Translations under genes and position numbers: made by a program
Assembly (NCBI GenBank): GCA_032718475.1
Contig: JAUCBJ010001457.1
Coordinates: 1 to 64,000 of the forward strand
Reading direction: 5' to 3'
Length of the DNA: 64,000 nucleotides
DNA from: Nemertoderma westbladi
Taxonomy: Eukaryota; Xenacoelomorpha; Nemertodermatida; Nemertodermatidae
Part shown: positions 43,395 through 53,600 of the stretch, piece by piece
How positions within the stretch are numbered: position 1 is the first letter of the stretch
Layout: each line of letters starts with the position of its first letter
The notes under the pieces: model-generated
Seen by the model: only the letters and a program-made list of their open reading frames with translations
Told to the model about the DNA's origin: nothing
The model's database searches: none

Positions 43395-44431
43395 ACCGAT
43401 ACATTCGAATATAAAATGGCGGAATAAATTAACAAATAAAATATCGAATAAAAATACCAAATATAATTAAATATGTTGTTGAACATTATTTATTCCGGGC
43501 AAAACAACACTCTGTAAGATAGTCTACGTAAAAAATGTGTTGTTTTGTCCTAGGACAAAACAACAGGTGTTGTTTTTTAAAATTCTTTCGTGTGTAGTAA
43601 CCCTTCGTGAGTATATTCCACCCCCCCTCATCGGTGGAGGTAAGGGGATAGTCCGAGATAAGGTTAAATGTTTTTAAGAACATTTCCCCCTAAAACTTAT
43701 TCTATTTTGGCAAGGCGCTACTACTGTACTTAACACACTACGTATAAACGTTGTCTATTGTTCTTTAAAATGTGCCTATGTTTTGGATTGAGGTAGATAA
43801 GGATTATGCCAAATGGGTTTATGTACTCAATAGACTAATCACATTATTACTATTTGTTGTATGTGTAGTGTAGGCCTAGGCGTATATGTTTATGTAATAT
43901 GTGTCAATGATATTTGAACATTTTTACTTAATAAAAATAGTTGTCTCTTTTACAAAGTAAAACTTGCACCATGTAGGCCGTACACAATAATTTATAGGTG
44001 GTGAAGGCCTACAGTAGATATCTAACTTAGAGAGCCTCGTTCGTGATGCCTTCAAACAGCATAGGAATAGGCCGGAGCATCACAGAGCAAAATACTCGAA
44101 CCGTTAGTCCGACCGCAATGGAAGGCCATCGGTGAGATGGGAACACTCAACGGAATATTTTTGAGCTTTTAGTCTTTGTACGACAGCAGTAAGTAGGGCC
44201 TACTGCACATGGATCAGCGAACTCAGAAAGACACTTCCTAATATCTACTCCCCACGATCTAGAATAAATTCGCCAACTTTCAGCTTGATCGGATGATTCA
44301 CAAAGAAATTGAAGAAGATTTTTCGCGCAGACGCACGGGAGAATTAGAAACAGGCCGACCGACATTCAATGGTAGAAATAGCGGTACCCTAGGCTCGCTG
44401 GAACCAAACCATGCATAGGCATATTTCATTA
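43395..44431. other. Intergenic DNA after copy 2
   Basis: No gene supported. Contains a perfect 28-bp palindrome at 43538-43565 (TGTTGTTTTGTCCTAGGACA and onward). Confidence 0.55.
43538..43565. repeat. Perfect 28-bp palindrome
   Basis: Self-complementary over its entire length with no loop, centred on CCTAGG. A third TGTTGTTTT copy follows at about 43567. Confidence 0.85.
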
Positions 44432-44728
44432 CATAGTGAGAGAGGTACTCACTGTAATACTGCATAGTACATTCTGAGAGAGGTACTAACTGTATTACTG
44501 CATAGTGCAGTCTGAGAGAGGTACTCACTGTAATACAGCATAGTACAGTCTGAAAGAGGTACTCCTGTAATACAGCATGGTACAGTCTGAGAGAGGTACT
44601 CACTGTAATGCTGCATAGTGCAGTCTGAGGGAGAGGTAGGTACTCAATGTAATACTGCATAGTGCAGTCTGAGTGAGGTACTCACTGTAATGTAATACTG
44701 CATAGTACAGTCTGAGAAAGGTACAGTA
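44432..44728. repeat. Minisatellite of about 37-38 bp (7-8 units)
   Basis: Units of the form GAGAGAGGTACTCACTGTAA plus TACTGCATAGTGCAGTCT, varying in length by a few bases. Open frames across it have no coding meaning. Confidence 0.88.
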
Positions 44729-44990
44729 TTAATTAAACAGACAGTTGACAATCGTGGGGATTCTGGGAGAGTGAGGTTCACTTCCTTGGGGAACTCAGTT
44801 GCCTTGGTAATTGGAGGAGGATGATATCACATCGCATTGCCGATGGATTAATTTAAACTAAATTACAAGTTTGGCCGTTGGCATGACAATGTTGGTGTTA
44901 TTCCACCGAATCCGTCACATCTTCTGCATCTGTTCTTGTCAATGCGGATCTTCTGACCGGGTACAACAAATACAAGTAAAACAAGAGGAC

Positions 44991-46640
44991 ACAAGAGTCA
45001 GAACGTACAGAGGTAAATAAATATATGGCACAAGAGTCATAACGTACACAGGTAAATATATGGCACAATAGTCAGAACGTCAGAGGTAAATAAATATATG
45101 GCACAATAGTCTGAAGGTACACAGATACATTTATGGCACAAGAGTCAGAACGTACACAGGTAAATATATGGCACAAGAGTCAGAACGTACACAGGTAAAT
45201 ATATGGAACAAGAGTCAGAACGTACACAGGTAAATATATGGAACAAGAGTCAGAACGTACAGAGGTAAATAAATATATGGCACAAGAGTCAGAACGTACA
45301 GAGGTAAATATATGGCACAAGAGTCAGAACGTACAGAGGTAAATAAATATATGGCACAAGAGTCAGAACGTACAGAGGTAAATAAATATATGGCACAATA
45401 GTCTGAACGTACACAGATAAATTTATGGCACAAGAGTCAGAACGTACACAGGTAAATATACGGCACAAGAGTCAGGACGTACACAGGTAAATATATGGAA
45501 CAAGAGTCAGAACGTACAGAGGTAAATAAATATATGGCACAAGAGTCAGAACGTACAGAGGTAAATATATGGCACAAGAGTCAACGTACACAGGTAAATA
45601 TATGGCACAAGAGTCAGAACGTACAGAGGTAAATAAATATATGGCACAAGAGTCAGAACGTACAGAGGTAAATAAATATATGGCACAAGAGTCATAACGT
45701 ACACAGGTAAATATATGTCACAAGAGTCAGAACGTACACAGATAAATATATGGCACAAGATTCAGAACGTACAGGGGTAAATAAATATATGGCACAAGAG
45801 TCTGAACGTACACAGATAAATTTATGGCACAAGAGTCAGAACGTACACAGGTAAACATATGGCACAAGAGTCAGAACGTACACAGGAAAATATATGTGGC
45901 ACAAGAGTCAGAACGTACATAGGTAAATAAATATATGGCACAAGAGTCAGAACGTACACAGGTAAATATATGCCACAGGAGTCACAAACTTACACAGGTA
46001 AATATGTACTCAGGTAAATATATGTAAGATACGTACACAGAACGTACTCATATACATTTATGGCACAAGAGTCAGAACGTACACATAGCACAAGAGTCAG
46101 AACGAACAGAGGTAAATATATGGTACAAGAGTCAGAACGTACACATAGCACAAGAGTCAGAACGAACAGAGGTAAATATATGGCACAAGAGTCAGAACGT
46201 ACACATAGCACAAGAGTCAGAACGAACAGAGGTAAATATAGGGCACAAGAGTCAGAACGTACACATAGCACAAGAGTCAGAACGAACAGAGGTAAGTATA
46301 TGGCACAAGAGTCAGAACGTACACATAGCACAAGAGTCACAACGTACACATAGCACAAGAGTCAGAACGAACAGAGGTAAATATATGGCACAAGAGTCAG
46401 AACGTACACATAGCACAAGAGTCAGAACGAACAGAGGTAAATATATGGCACAAGAGTCAGAACGTACACATAGCACAAGAGTCAGAACGAACAGAGGTAA
46501 ATATATGGCACAAGAGTCAGAACGAACAGAGGTAAATATATGGTACAAGAGTCAGAACGTACACATAGCGCAAGAGTCAGAACGTACACAGGTAAATATA
46601 TGACACAAGAGTCAGAAAGTACAGAGGTAAATAAATATTT
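44991..46640. repeat. Satellite with a 35-39-bp unit and a 60-bp higher-order unit
   Basis: The first part (to about 46060) repeats GGTAAATATATGGCACAAGA plus GTCAGAACGTACACA, with variants holding an extra AAAT. The second part (46060-46600) has a regular 60-bp unit built from two shortened halves. Because 60 is a multiple of 3, it gives perfect 20-residue repeat frames, which I regard as accidental. Confidence 0.9.
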
Positions 46641-47033
46641 GACAAAAGATTCCACATAGTGGGAATGATCGGGGATCGTTGTGTCGTTGGACTGAATTCC
46701 AATTCCATTATCAGAATTTTACTTTGTGGTTGTGACGGTACGAAACTGGTGGCACTTTGTTATGTTTGTAAAACGGACAGAACTGTAATTACTCTTATGA
46801 AACTAGTGAACATTTTTAGGTAAAACTTAGTTAGACTTTTTTTATATTTAATCAAATATTAGGCCTATATTAAACATATTATTTACAAATAATTATAAGA
46901 ATACTACTGCGTTATAGTTATTGCTAATTGTTAAGAAAAGTGGTGGCAGATTTAAGTAGCCCATGGCCAGATTGAATCCTCTTTAGGTAAAACTTGATAA
47001 AACTTTATAATATTTCTCATTTATTTATTTCAG

Positions 47034-47188
47034 TGATATCGGCCATTCAACCTGTCAATCATATCGACCAGAAGCAACTATTTCTGACGAGTCTAAACTT
47101 CGACCCAGTGTTTAAGTACGACCGTCCAATCCCCTTTAAGCTCTATAAACAACAGTTCAGTAATCCTTCGGACATTTACTTACATCTG
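47034..47188 (+). CDS. MATCAP/KIAA0895-type tubulin tyrosine carboxypeptidase, internal exon 1 of those seen
   Basis: The acceptor is TTTATTTATTTCAG ending at 47033 and the donor is GTTAGT at 47189. The exon starts with two bases of a split codon, so at least one coding exon lies upstream. I could not find it between 43.4 and 47.0 kb, where minisatellites take up much of the space. The encoded stretch (I-Q-P-V-N ... N-F-D-P-V-F-K-Y ... F-S-N-P-S-D-I-Y) matches the start of the DUF1704 catalytic domain of KIAA0895/KIAA0895L. Members of this family (MATCAP) are zinc metallopeptidases that remove the C-terminal tyrosine of alpha-tubulin. The exon ends in phase 0. Confidence 0.8.
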
Positions 47189-47532
47189 GTTAGTTTAGCA
47201 ACAGCGTTAATTTTTTATTTGTTTAATTTATTATTTATATTTTATTTATTGGTATTGTCTCCTAAAAAATAGATAAATACATTGGAGAACAATGGCAAAA
47301 TATTCGGCTTTAAATGACTGATTTTTACTTTCTATGACTAATATTCCTAAAAATTATTAATTGTTATCTATCAAGGTGTCATAATCGTAAAAAGTTGATA
47401 TCAGGGAAATATGTGAAATATGAATTATATTTTATAATTATGAATTTAATATGAATTATTATATACATTTTTTAGCTCTAAATGTTTTTAACATAAAATA
47501 AAATTAATTGCCTTCCGCATTAGGCTATAAAG

Positions 47533-47806
47533 ATAATTAATGTTGTTATACGTAAACATGGAAGTTATGAAAAATACCAGGGCATATCAATGGGACAACA
47601 ACTGTCCCGTAATCGTGTCAAAAAGATTGTCAAGAGTTACCTCCAACGTGAAGGAATTGACCCCAATGAAATCGACCTCAATCTCTCGGAGAACCTGATC
47701 TCCCGGGCTAGCATGTCCTACAGCTATGGTCGTCCGCTACTAAGCATAAAGATGGGACACGGTACCAAGGAAAACTGGCTCCATGGGATGTTAAGACACG
47801 AGATAG
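47533..47806 (+). CDS. MATCAP/KIAA0895-type peptidase, second exon seen
   Basis: Begins in phase 0 after an AG at 47531-47532; the pyrimidine tract is poor, so the exact start is the least certain border. It reads R-K-H-G-S-Y-E-K-Y, then E-N-L-I-S-R-A-S-M, then W-L-H-G-M-L-R-H-E-I-G. The final H-E-I-G is the first half of the metal-binding H-E-I-G-T-H motif. The donor is GTGAGT at 47807, phase 1. An ATG inside the exon (47590) is not the gene start, because homology continues upstream. Confidence 0.85.
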
Positions 47807-47905
47807 GTGAGTCATTGATTCTCTGTCTAGCTGAAACATACGCCCTGTGTGAGGGGATATTGTCAACCAAGGAAAACTAAATATAGAGTATAGTACTATA
47901 TTTAG

Positions 47906-48099
47906 AATTAAATATATAATGTAGATAGGACAATATGATAATGCTCTCCATAGCGAAAAATATCAACCGGCCCTATTGGGGCTCGAACCCGGTACCTAGG
48001 TTTCAAACTTCTGGCCCCAATAGGGCCAATAGGGCCGGTTGATATTTTTCGCTATGGAGAGCATTATCATATTGTCCTATCTACATTATATATTTAATT
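47906..48099. mobile_element. Perfect 72-bp-arm palindrome with a tRNA-like T-arm in its loop
   Basis: 47906-47977 is the exact reverse complement of 48028-48099. The 50-base centre contains, on the minus strand, GGGTTCGAGCCCC, a B-box/T-arm form. It lies in the 1.88-kb intron between the second and third MATCAP exons seen. Arms with no mismatch imply a very recent origin or active correction. Confidence 0.88.
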
Positions 48100-48147
48100 C
48101 ACCGTCACTCACCCCACAACAATTCATTTATTATTATATTTAGAATT

Positions 48148-49095
48148 CCATGGGTCAACACTTCGAAAAACCATGTCAACACTTCGAAATGGAAAAATTT
48201 GAAAGTGAATAGAATCAAAGTATATTTTAAAATACCAATACAATAATAACTATGGTTACAGTATAATAGGTTCTACAATTATTCTTATATGATATTATCG
48301 GTAGTAAGAACATAAGAACAATTACTAATTAATAACTTAGTTTCTTAATAGGGTTCTAGGTTCTTAATAACTTAGTTTCTTAATAGGGTTCTAGGTTCTT
48401 AATAACTTAGTTTCTTAATAGGGTTCTAGGTTCTTAATAACTTAGTTTCTTAATAGGGTTCTAGGTTCTTAATAACTTAGTTTCTTAATAGGGTTCTAGG
48501 TTCTTAATAACTTAGTTTCTTAATAGGGTTCTAGGTTCTTAATAACTTAGTTTCTTAATAGGGTTCTAGGTTCTTAATAACTTAGTTTCTTAATAGGATT
48601 CTAGGTTCTTAATAACTTAGTTTCTTAATAGGGTTCTAGGTTCTTAATAACTTAGTTTCTTAATAGGGTTCTAGGTTCTTAATAACTTAGTTTCTTAATA
48701 GGGTTCTAGGTTCTTAATAACTTAGTTTCTTAATAGGGTTCTAGGTTCTTAATAACTTAGTTTCTTAATAGGGTTCTAGGTTCTTAATAACTTAGTTTCT
48801 TAATAGGGTTCTAGGTTCTTAATAACTTAGTTTCTTAATAGGGTTCTAGGTTCTTAATAACTTAGTTTCTTAATAGGGTTCTAGATTCTTAATAACTTAG
48901 TTTCTTAATAGGGTTCTAGGTTCTTAATAACTTAGTTTCTTAATAGGGTTCTAGGTTCTTAATAACTTAGTTTCTTAATAGGGTTCTAGATTCTTAATAA
49001 CTTAGTTTCCGTTTTTATTATTATTTATTATTAGTATCTTATTATTTCATCATTATTTCGAAGTGTTGACATGGATTTTCGAAGTGTTGACACGG
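48148..49095. mobile_element. Foldback element (about 0.95 kb) carrying a minisatellite
   Basis: The left terminus 48148-48190 and right terminus 49055-49095 are inverted repeats of about 40 bp with few mismatches. Each arm is itself a direct repeat of GTCAACACTTCGAAA. The interior is mostly the 35-bp minisatellite at 48331-49009. No transposase is present. It is inside the same MATCAP intron. Confidence 0.75.
48331..49009. repeat. Highly homogeneous 35-bp minisatellite (about 19 units)
   Basis: Unit TTCTTAATAACTTAGTTTCT plus TAATAGGGTTCTAGG. Only about three single-base variants (GGATT once, CTAGA twice) are seen in 19 units. There are no spacers, so it is not CRISPR-like. Confidence 0.95.
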
Positions 49096-49688
49096 AACCG
49101 TGTGTGAGTAATGATTATGCCTGTTGACAAGCATACAGTAATACTACTGAAATGGGAGGCGGGATCATCGCAGCCACAGTTTGATCACGAGTACTTTTTA
49201 GCTGAGTAACGGGTTATTACAGTGTTGGATAACTTATTCATGGTGTAGCTAATATATTGAGTATATAAACTTTGACTCACCACCACTGAACATATTCGAT
49301 CTTGAAATTTAAAAAAAGCGGGAACTATGATTATGTAGATTAGTTTTCCTTAATTTTCTCTTGGGTTGAAAGCTCATCATAGAAACAGGAACATCACCTT
49401 GCAGAAACTGTTACAACAGGAGCAAACAACCGGTACAAAATATCTTCATCTAAACAGTAAATGGACGACATCCACCAGCCAAATAAATAAATGTCTTAGC
49501 CAAGGATACTTTTAACGTCATTAAAAAAAACTTACACAGTAGACTATCTGTTACCGGTATTACCTTCAGATGTCGCAATTGGAGTGAGTTTGCGAGAGCG
49601 ATCAAACGATAGTATGACTTTGTGTGTCAAATTTTTATGGAAAATACAATGGATCACTCATCAGAATAATTCAATAATGTTAATGTAG

Positions 49689-49843
49689 GAACACATTATA
49701 TGAGGAGTCTAAATAACCGCTGGCAGCCATGGAGTACCAACATGTCGCGGGCTGACTATCAAATGAAACCATGTAACCCCACCGAAGAAGGCTTGGCTGC
49801 CTTACACAGCATACTAACAAACCAACACCCTCATCTATTCCAG
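49689..49843 (+). CDS. MATCAP/KIAA0895-type peptidase, third exon seen
   Basis: Joined to the previous exon, the split Gly codon is completed and T-H-Y follows, giving the full H-E-I-G-T-H zinc motif. Then come N-N-R-W-Q-P-W and N-P-T-E-E-G-L-A, which carries the downstream Glu ligand expected for this family. The donor is GTAGGT at 49844, phase 0. Confidence 0.88.
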
Positions 49844-50076
49844 GTAGGTGGTATAGCTACCATCTTACAAGTTGTTCTACTACTTTCTATGCTGATTGTT
49901 TTAGTGATTTTCAGGGTCATCATCATCACAAAACAATATCCACATGGGTAGAAACCAGTAACGTACCGGTACCGGTACCGGTAACGTACAATAATTTAGA
50001 CCCACCCCCAATGTGAATGAGGCCTTACCCTTACTACCGCTAATATTATTGTCACGTCAATTATTTTTTTTTTCAG

Positions 50077-50227
50077 ATAGCAATGTTGTATTATACATCA
50101 TGTATGGCGAACAAACTCTCATTCCTTGAACTCTTTCATCATCTCGGGAAGTTCGTAGAAGATAAAGATATTCGATGGTACTACTGTCTGCGCGCTAAAC
50201 GCGGAATGTCTGACACATCGAAACCAG
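50077..50227 (+). CDS. MATCAP/KIAA0895-type peptidase, fourth exon seen
   Basis: The acceptor is a strong T-run plus CAG ending at 50076. It encodes I-A-M-L-Y-Y-T, K-L-S-F-L-E-L-F and R-A-K-R-G-M-S-D-T-S-K-P-G, all typical of the DUF1704 domain. The donor is GTGGGT at 50228, phase 1. Confidence 0.88.
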
Positions 50228-50333
50228 GTGGGTCGGACTCCTTAAACGATTCAATCCGTAGAACTGTACGTATCTTTAACTTCGTTAACATATTTTATTT
50301 TCGACTTTGTAAAGGTAAACTTTTGCTCCTTAG

Positions 50334-50632
50334 GCTGCTTTAGCAAAGATCAAGTATACTTGAGAGGCGCTCTGCAAATTCTGAAGAACCGAAAACGGAT
50401 TGATTTTATAGCCTTATACAATATGGGTAAAATATCATACCAGGATGTCGAACGTCTGCGGAAGCATGCGACGCCTCGATCGTGGTCTAAAGTTCCCTCG
50501 TTCATTTTGGATACGGAACAATATCAGAGTTACTTGTCGCATATACTTGCGACCAATCGACTGACAGATTCAGACTTAAAATGTGTCGATGAAACTGATG
50601 TTGGTGAATTTAGTAATGGATTAGTTCTCTGA
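50334..50632 (+). CDS. MATCAP/KIAA0895-type peptidase, last exon with stop
   Basis: Acceptor CTCCTTAG ending at 50333. It encodes F-S-K-D-Q-V-Y-L, R-I-D-F, then I-S-Y-Q-D-V-E-R-L and R-L-T-D-S-D-L-K near the C terminus, as in KIAA0895L. The TGA is at 50630-50632. All four introns in view keep phase, and the catalytic residues are present, so the gene looks intact. An array with an AATAAA hexamer in almost every unit begins within 10 bases of the stop. Confidence 0.88.
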
Positions 50633-50639
50633 TTACGAA

Positions 50640-53600
50640 ATGGGAGAGCGGGAAATAAATAGGGAGAGGGGGAATAAATAGGGAGAGGGGGAAATAAATA
50701 GGGAGAGGGGGAATAAATAGGGAGAGGGGGGAATAAATAGGGAGAGGGGGAATAAATAGGGAAAGGGGGAATAAATAGGGAGAGGGGGAAATAAAAAGGG
50801 AGAGAGGGAATAAATAGGGAGAGGGGGAAATAAATAGGGAGAGGGGGAAATAAATAGGGAGAGGGGGAAATAAATAGGGAGAGGGGGAAATAAATAGGGA
50901 GAGGGGGAATAAATAGAGAGAGGGGGAAATAAATAGGGAGAGGAGGGAACAAACAGGGAGAGGGGGAATAAATAGGGAGAGGGGAAATAAATAGGGAGAG
51001 GGGGAAATAAATAGGGAGAGGGGGAATAAATAGGGAGAGGGGGGAATAAATAGGGAGAGGGGGAATACATAGGGAGATGGGGGAATAAATAGGGATAGGG
51101 GGAAATAAATAGGGAGAGGGGGAAATAAATAGGGAGAGGGGGGAATAAATAGGGAGAGGGGGAAATAAATAGGGAGAGGGGGAAATAAATAGGGAGAGGG
51201 GGAAATAAATAGGGAGAGGGGGAAATAAATAGGGAGAGGGGGAAATAAATAGGGAGAGGGGGTAATAAATAGGGAGAGGGGGAAATAGATAGGGAGAGGG
51301 GGAATAAATAGGGAGAGGGGGAAATAAATAGGGAGAGGGGGAAATAAATAGGGAGAGGGGGAAATAAATAGGGAGAGGGGGAAATAAATAGGGAGAGGGG
51401 GAAATAAATAGGGAGAGAGGGAATAAATAGGGAGAGGGGGAAATAAATAGGGAGAGGGGGAAATAAATAGGGAGAGGGGGTAATAAATAGGGAGAGGGGG
51501 GAAATAGATAGGGAGAGGGGGAAATAAATAGGGAGAGGGGGAAATAAATAGGGAGAGGGGGAAATAAATAGGGAGAGGGGGGAATAAATAGGGAGAGGGG
51601 GAATAAATAGGGAGAGGGGGAATAGATAGGGAGAGGGGGAATAAACAGGGAGAGGGGGAAATAAATAGGGAGAGGGGGAAATAAATAGGGAGAGGGGGAA
51701 ATAAATAGGGAGAGGGGGAATAAACAGGGAGAGGGGGAATAAATAGGGAGAGGGGGAATAAATAGGGAGAGGGGGAATAAATAGGGAGAGGGGGAAATAA
51801 ATAGGGAGAGGGGGAATAAACAGGGAGAGGGGGAAATAAATAGGGAGAGGGGGAAATAAATAGGGGGAGGGGAAATAAATAGGGAGAGGGGGAATAAATA
51901 GGGAGGGGAATAAAGGGAGAGGGGAATAAATAGGGAGAGGGGGAATAAATAGGGAGAGGGGGAATAAATAGGGAGAGGGGGAATAAATAGGGAGAGGGGG
52001 AATAAATAGGGAGAGGGGGGAATAAATAGGGAGAGGGGGGAATAGATAGGGAGAGGGGAATAATAGGGTGAGGGGGAATAAATAGGGAGAGGGGGAATAA
52101 ATAGGGAGAGGGGGAATAAATAGGGAGAGGGGGAATAAATAGGGAGAGGGGGAAATAAATAGGGAGAGGGGGAATAAATAGGAGAGGGGGAATAGATAGG
52201 AGAGGGGGAATAATAGGGAGGGGAAATAAATAGGGAGAGGGGGAATAAATAGGGAGAGGGGGGAATAAATAGGGAGAGGGGGAATAAATAGGGAGAGGGG
52301 AAATAAATAGGGAGAGGGGGAATAAATAGGGAGAGGGGGAATAAATAGGGAGAGGGGGAATAAATAGGGAGAGGGGGAATAGATAGGGAGAGGGGGGAAT
52401 AAATAGGGAGAGGGGGAAATAAATAGGGAGAGGGGGAAATAAATAGGGAGAGGGGGAAATAAATAGGGAGAGGGGGAATAAATAGGGAGAGGGGGAAATA
52501 GATAGGGAGAGGGGGAAATAGATAGGGAGAGGGGGAATAAATAGAGAGGGGGGGAAATAAATAGGGAGAGGGGGAATAAATAGGGAGAGGGGGAATAAAT
52601 AGGGAGAGGGGGAAATAGATAGGGAGAGGGGGAAATAAATAGGGAGATGGGGGAAATAAATAGGGAGAGGGGGAAATAAATAGAGAGAGGGGGAATAAAT
52701 AGGGAGAGGGGGGAATAAATAGGGAGAGGGGGAAATAAATAGGGAGAGGGGGAAATAAACAGGGAGAGGGGGGAATAAATAGGGAGAGGGGGAAATAAAT
52801 AGGGAGAGGGGGAATAAATAGGGAGAGGGGGAATAAATAGGGAGAGGGGGGAATAAATAGGGAGAGGGGGAAATAAATAGGGAGAGGGGGAATAAATAGG
52901 GAGAGGGGGAATAAACAGGGAGAGGGGGAATAAATAGGGAGAGGGGGAAATAGATAGGGAGAGGGGGAATAAATAGGGAGTAGGAGGGAAATAAATAGGG
53001 AGAGGGGGGAAATAAATAGGGAGAGGGGGAATAAATAGGGAGAGGGGGGAAATAAATAGGGAGAGGGGGAAATAAATAGGAGAGGAGGGGGAATAAATAG
53101 GGAGAGGGGGAATAAATAGGGAGATGGGGAAATAAATAGGGAAAGGGGGAATAAATAGGGAGAGGGGGAAATAAATAGGGAGAGGGGGAAATAAATAGGG
53201 AGAGGGGGGAAATAAATAGGGAGAGGGGGAAATAAATAGGGAGAGGGGGGAATAAATAGGGAGAGGGGGAATAAATAGGGAGAGGGGGAAATAAATAGGG
53301 AGAGGGGGAAATAAATAGGGAGAGGGGGAATAAATAGGGAGAGGGGGAATAAATAGGGAGAGGGGGGAAATAGATAGGGAGAGGGGAATAAATAGGGAGA
53401 GGGGGAAATAAATAGGGAGAGGGGGAATAAATAGGGAGAGGGGGAATAAATAGGGAGAGGGGGGAATAAATAGGGAGAGGGGAAATAAATAGGGAAAGGG
53501 GGAAATAAATAGGGAGAGGGGGAATAAATAGGGAGAGGGGGAATAAATAGGGAGAGGGGGAATAAATAGGGAGAGGGGGAAATAAATAGGGAGAGGGGGA

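Noticed and set aside
45990-46603. Repeat-protein-like frames (S-E-R-T-H-S-T-R-V type)
   Set aside because: They come from the 35/60-bp satellite; the opposite strand is equally open and there is no start or splice context.
48331-49009. Possible CRISPR array
   Set aside because: Units are contiguous with no unique spacers, in an animal gene intron.
50530-51070. Pro/Leu/Phe-rich minus-strand frames overlapping the MATCAP 3' end
   Set aside because: Explained by the G-rich satellite read backwards.
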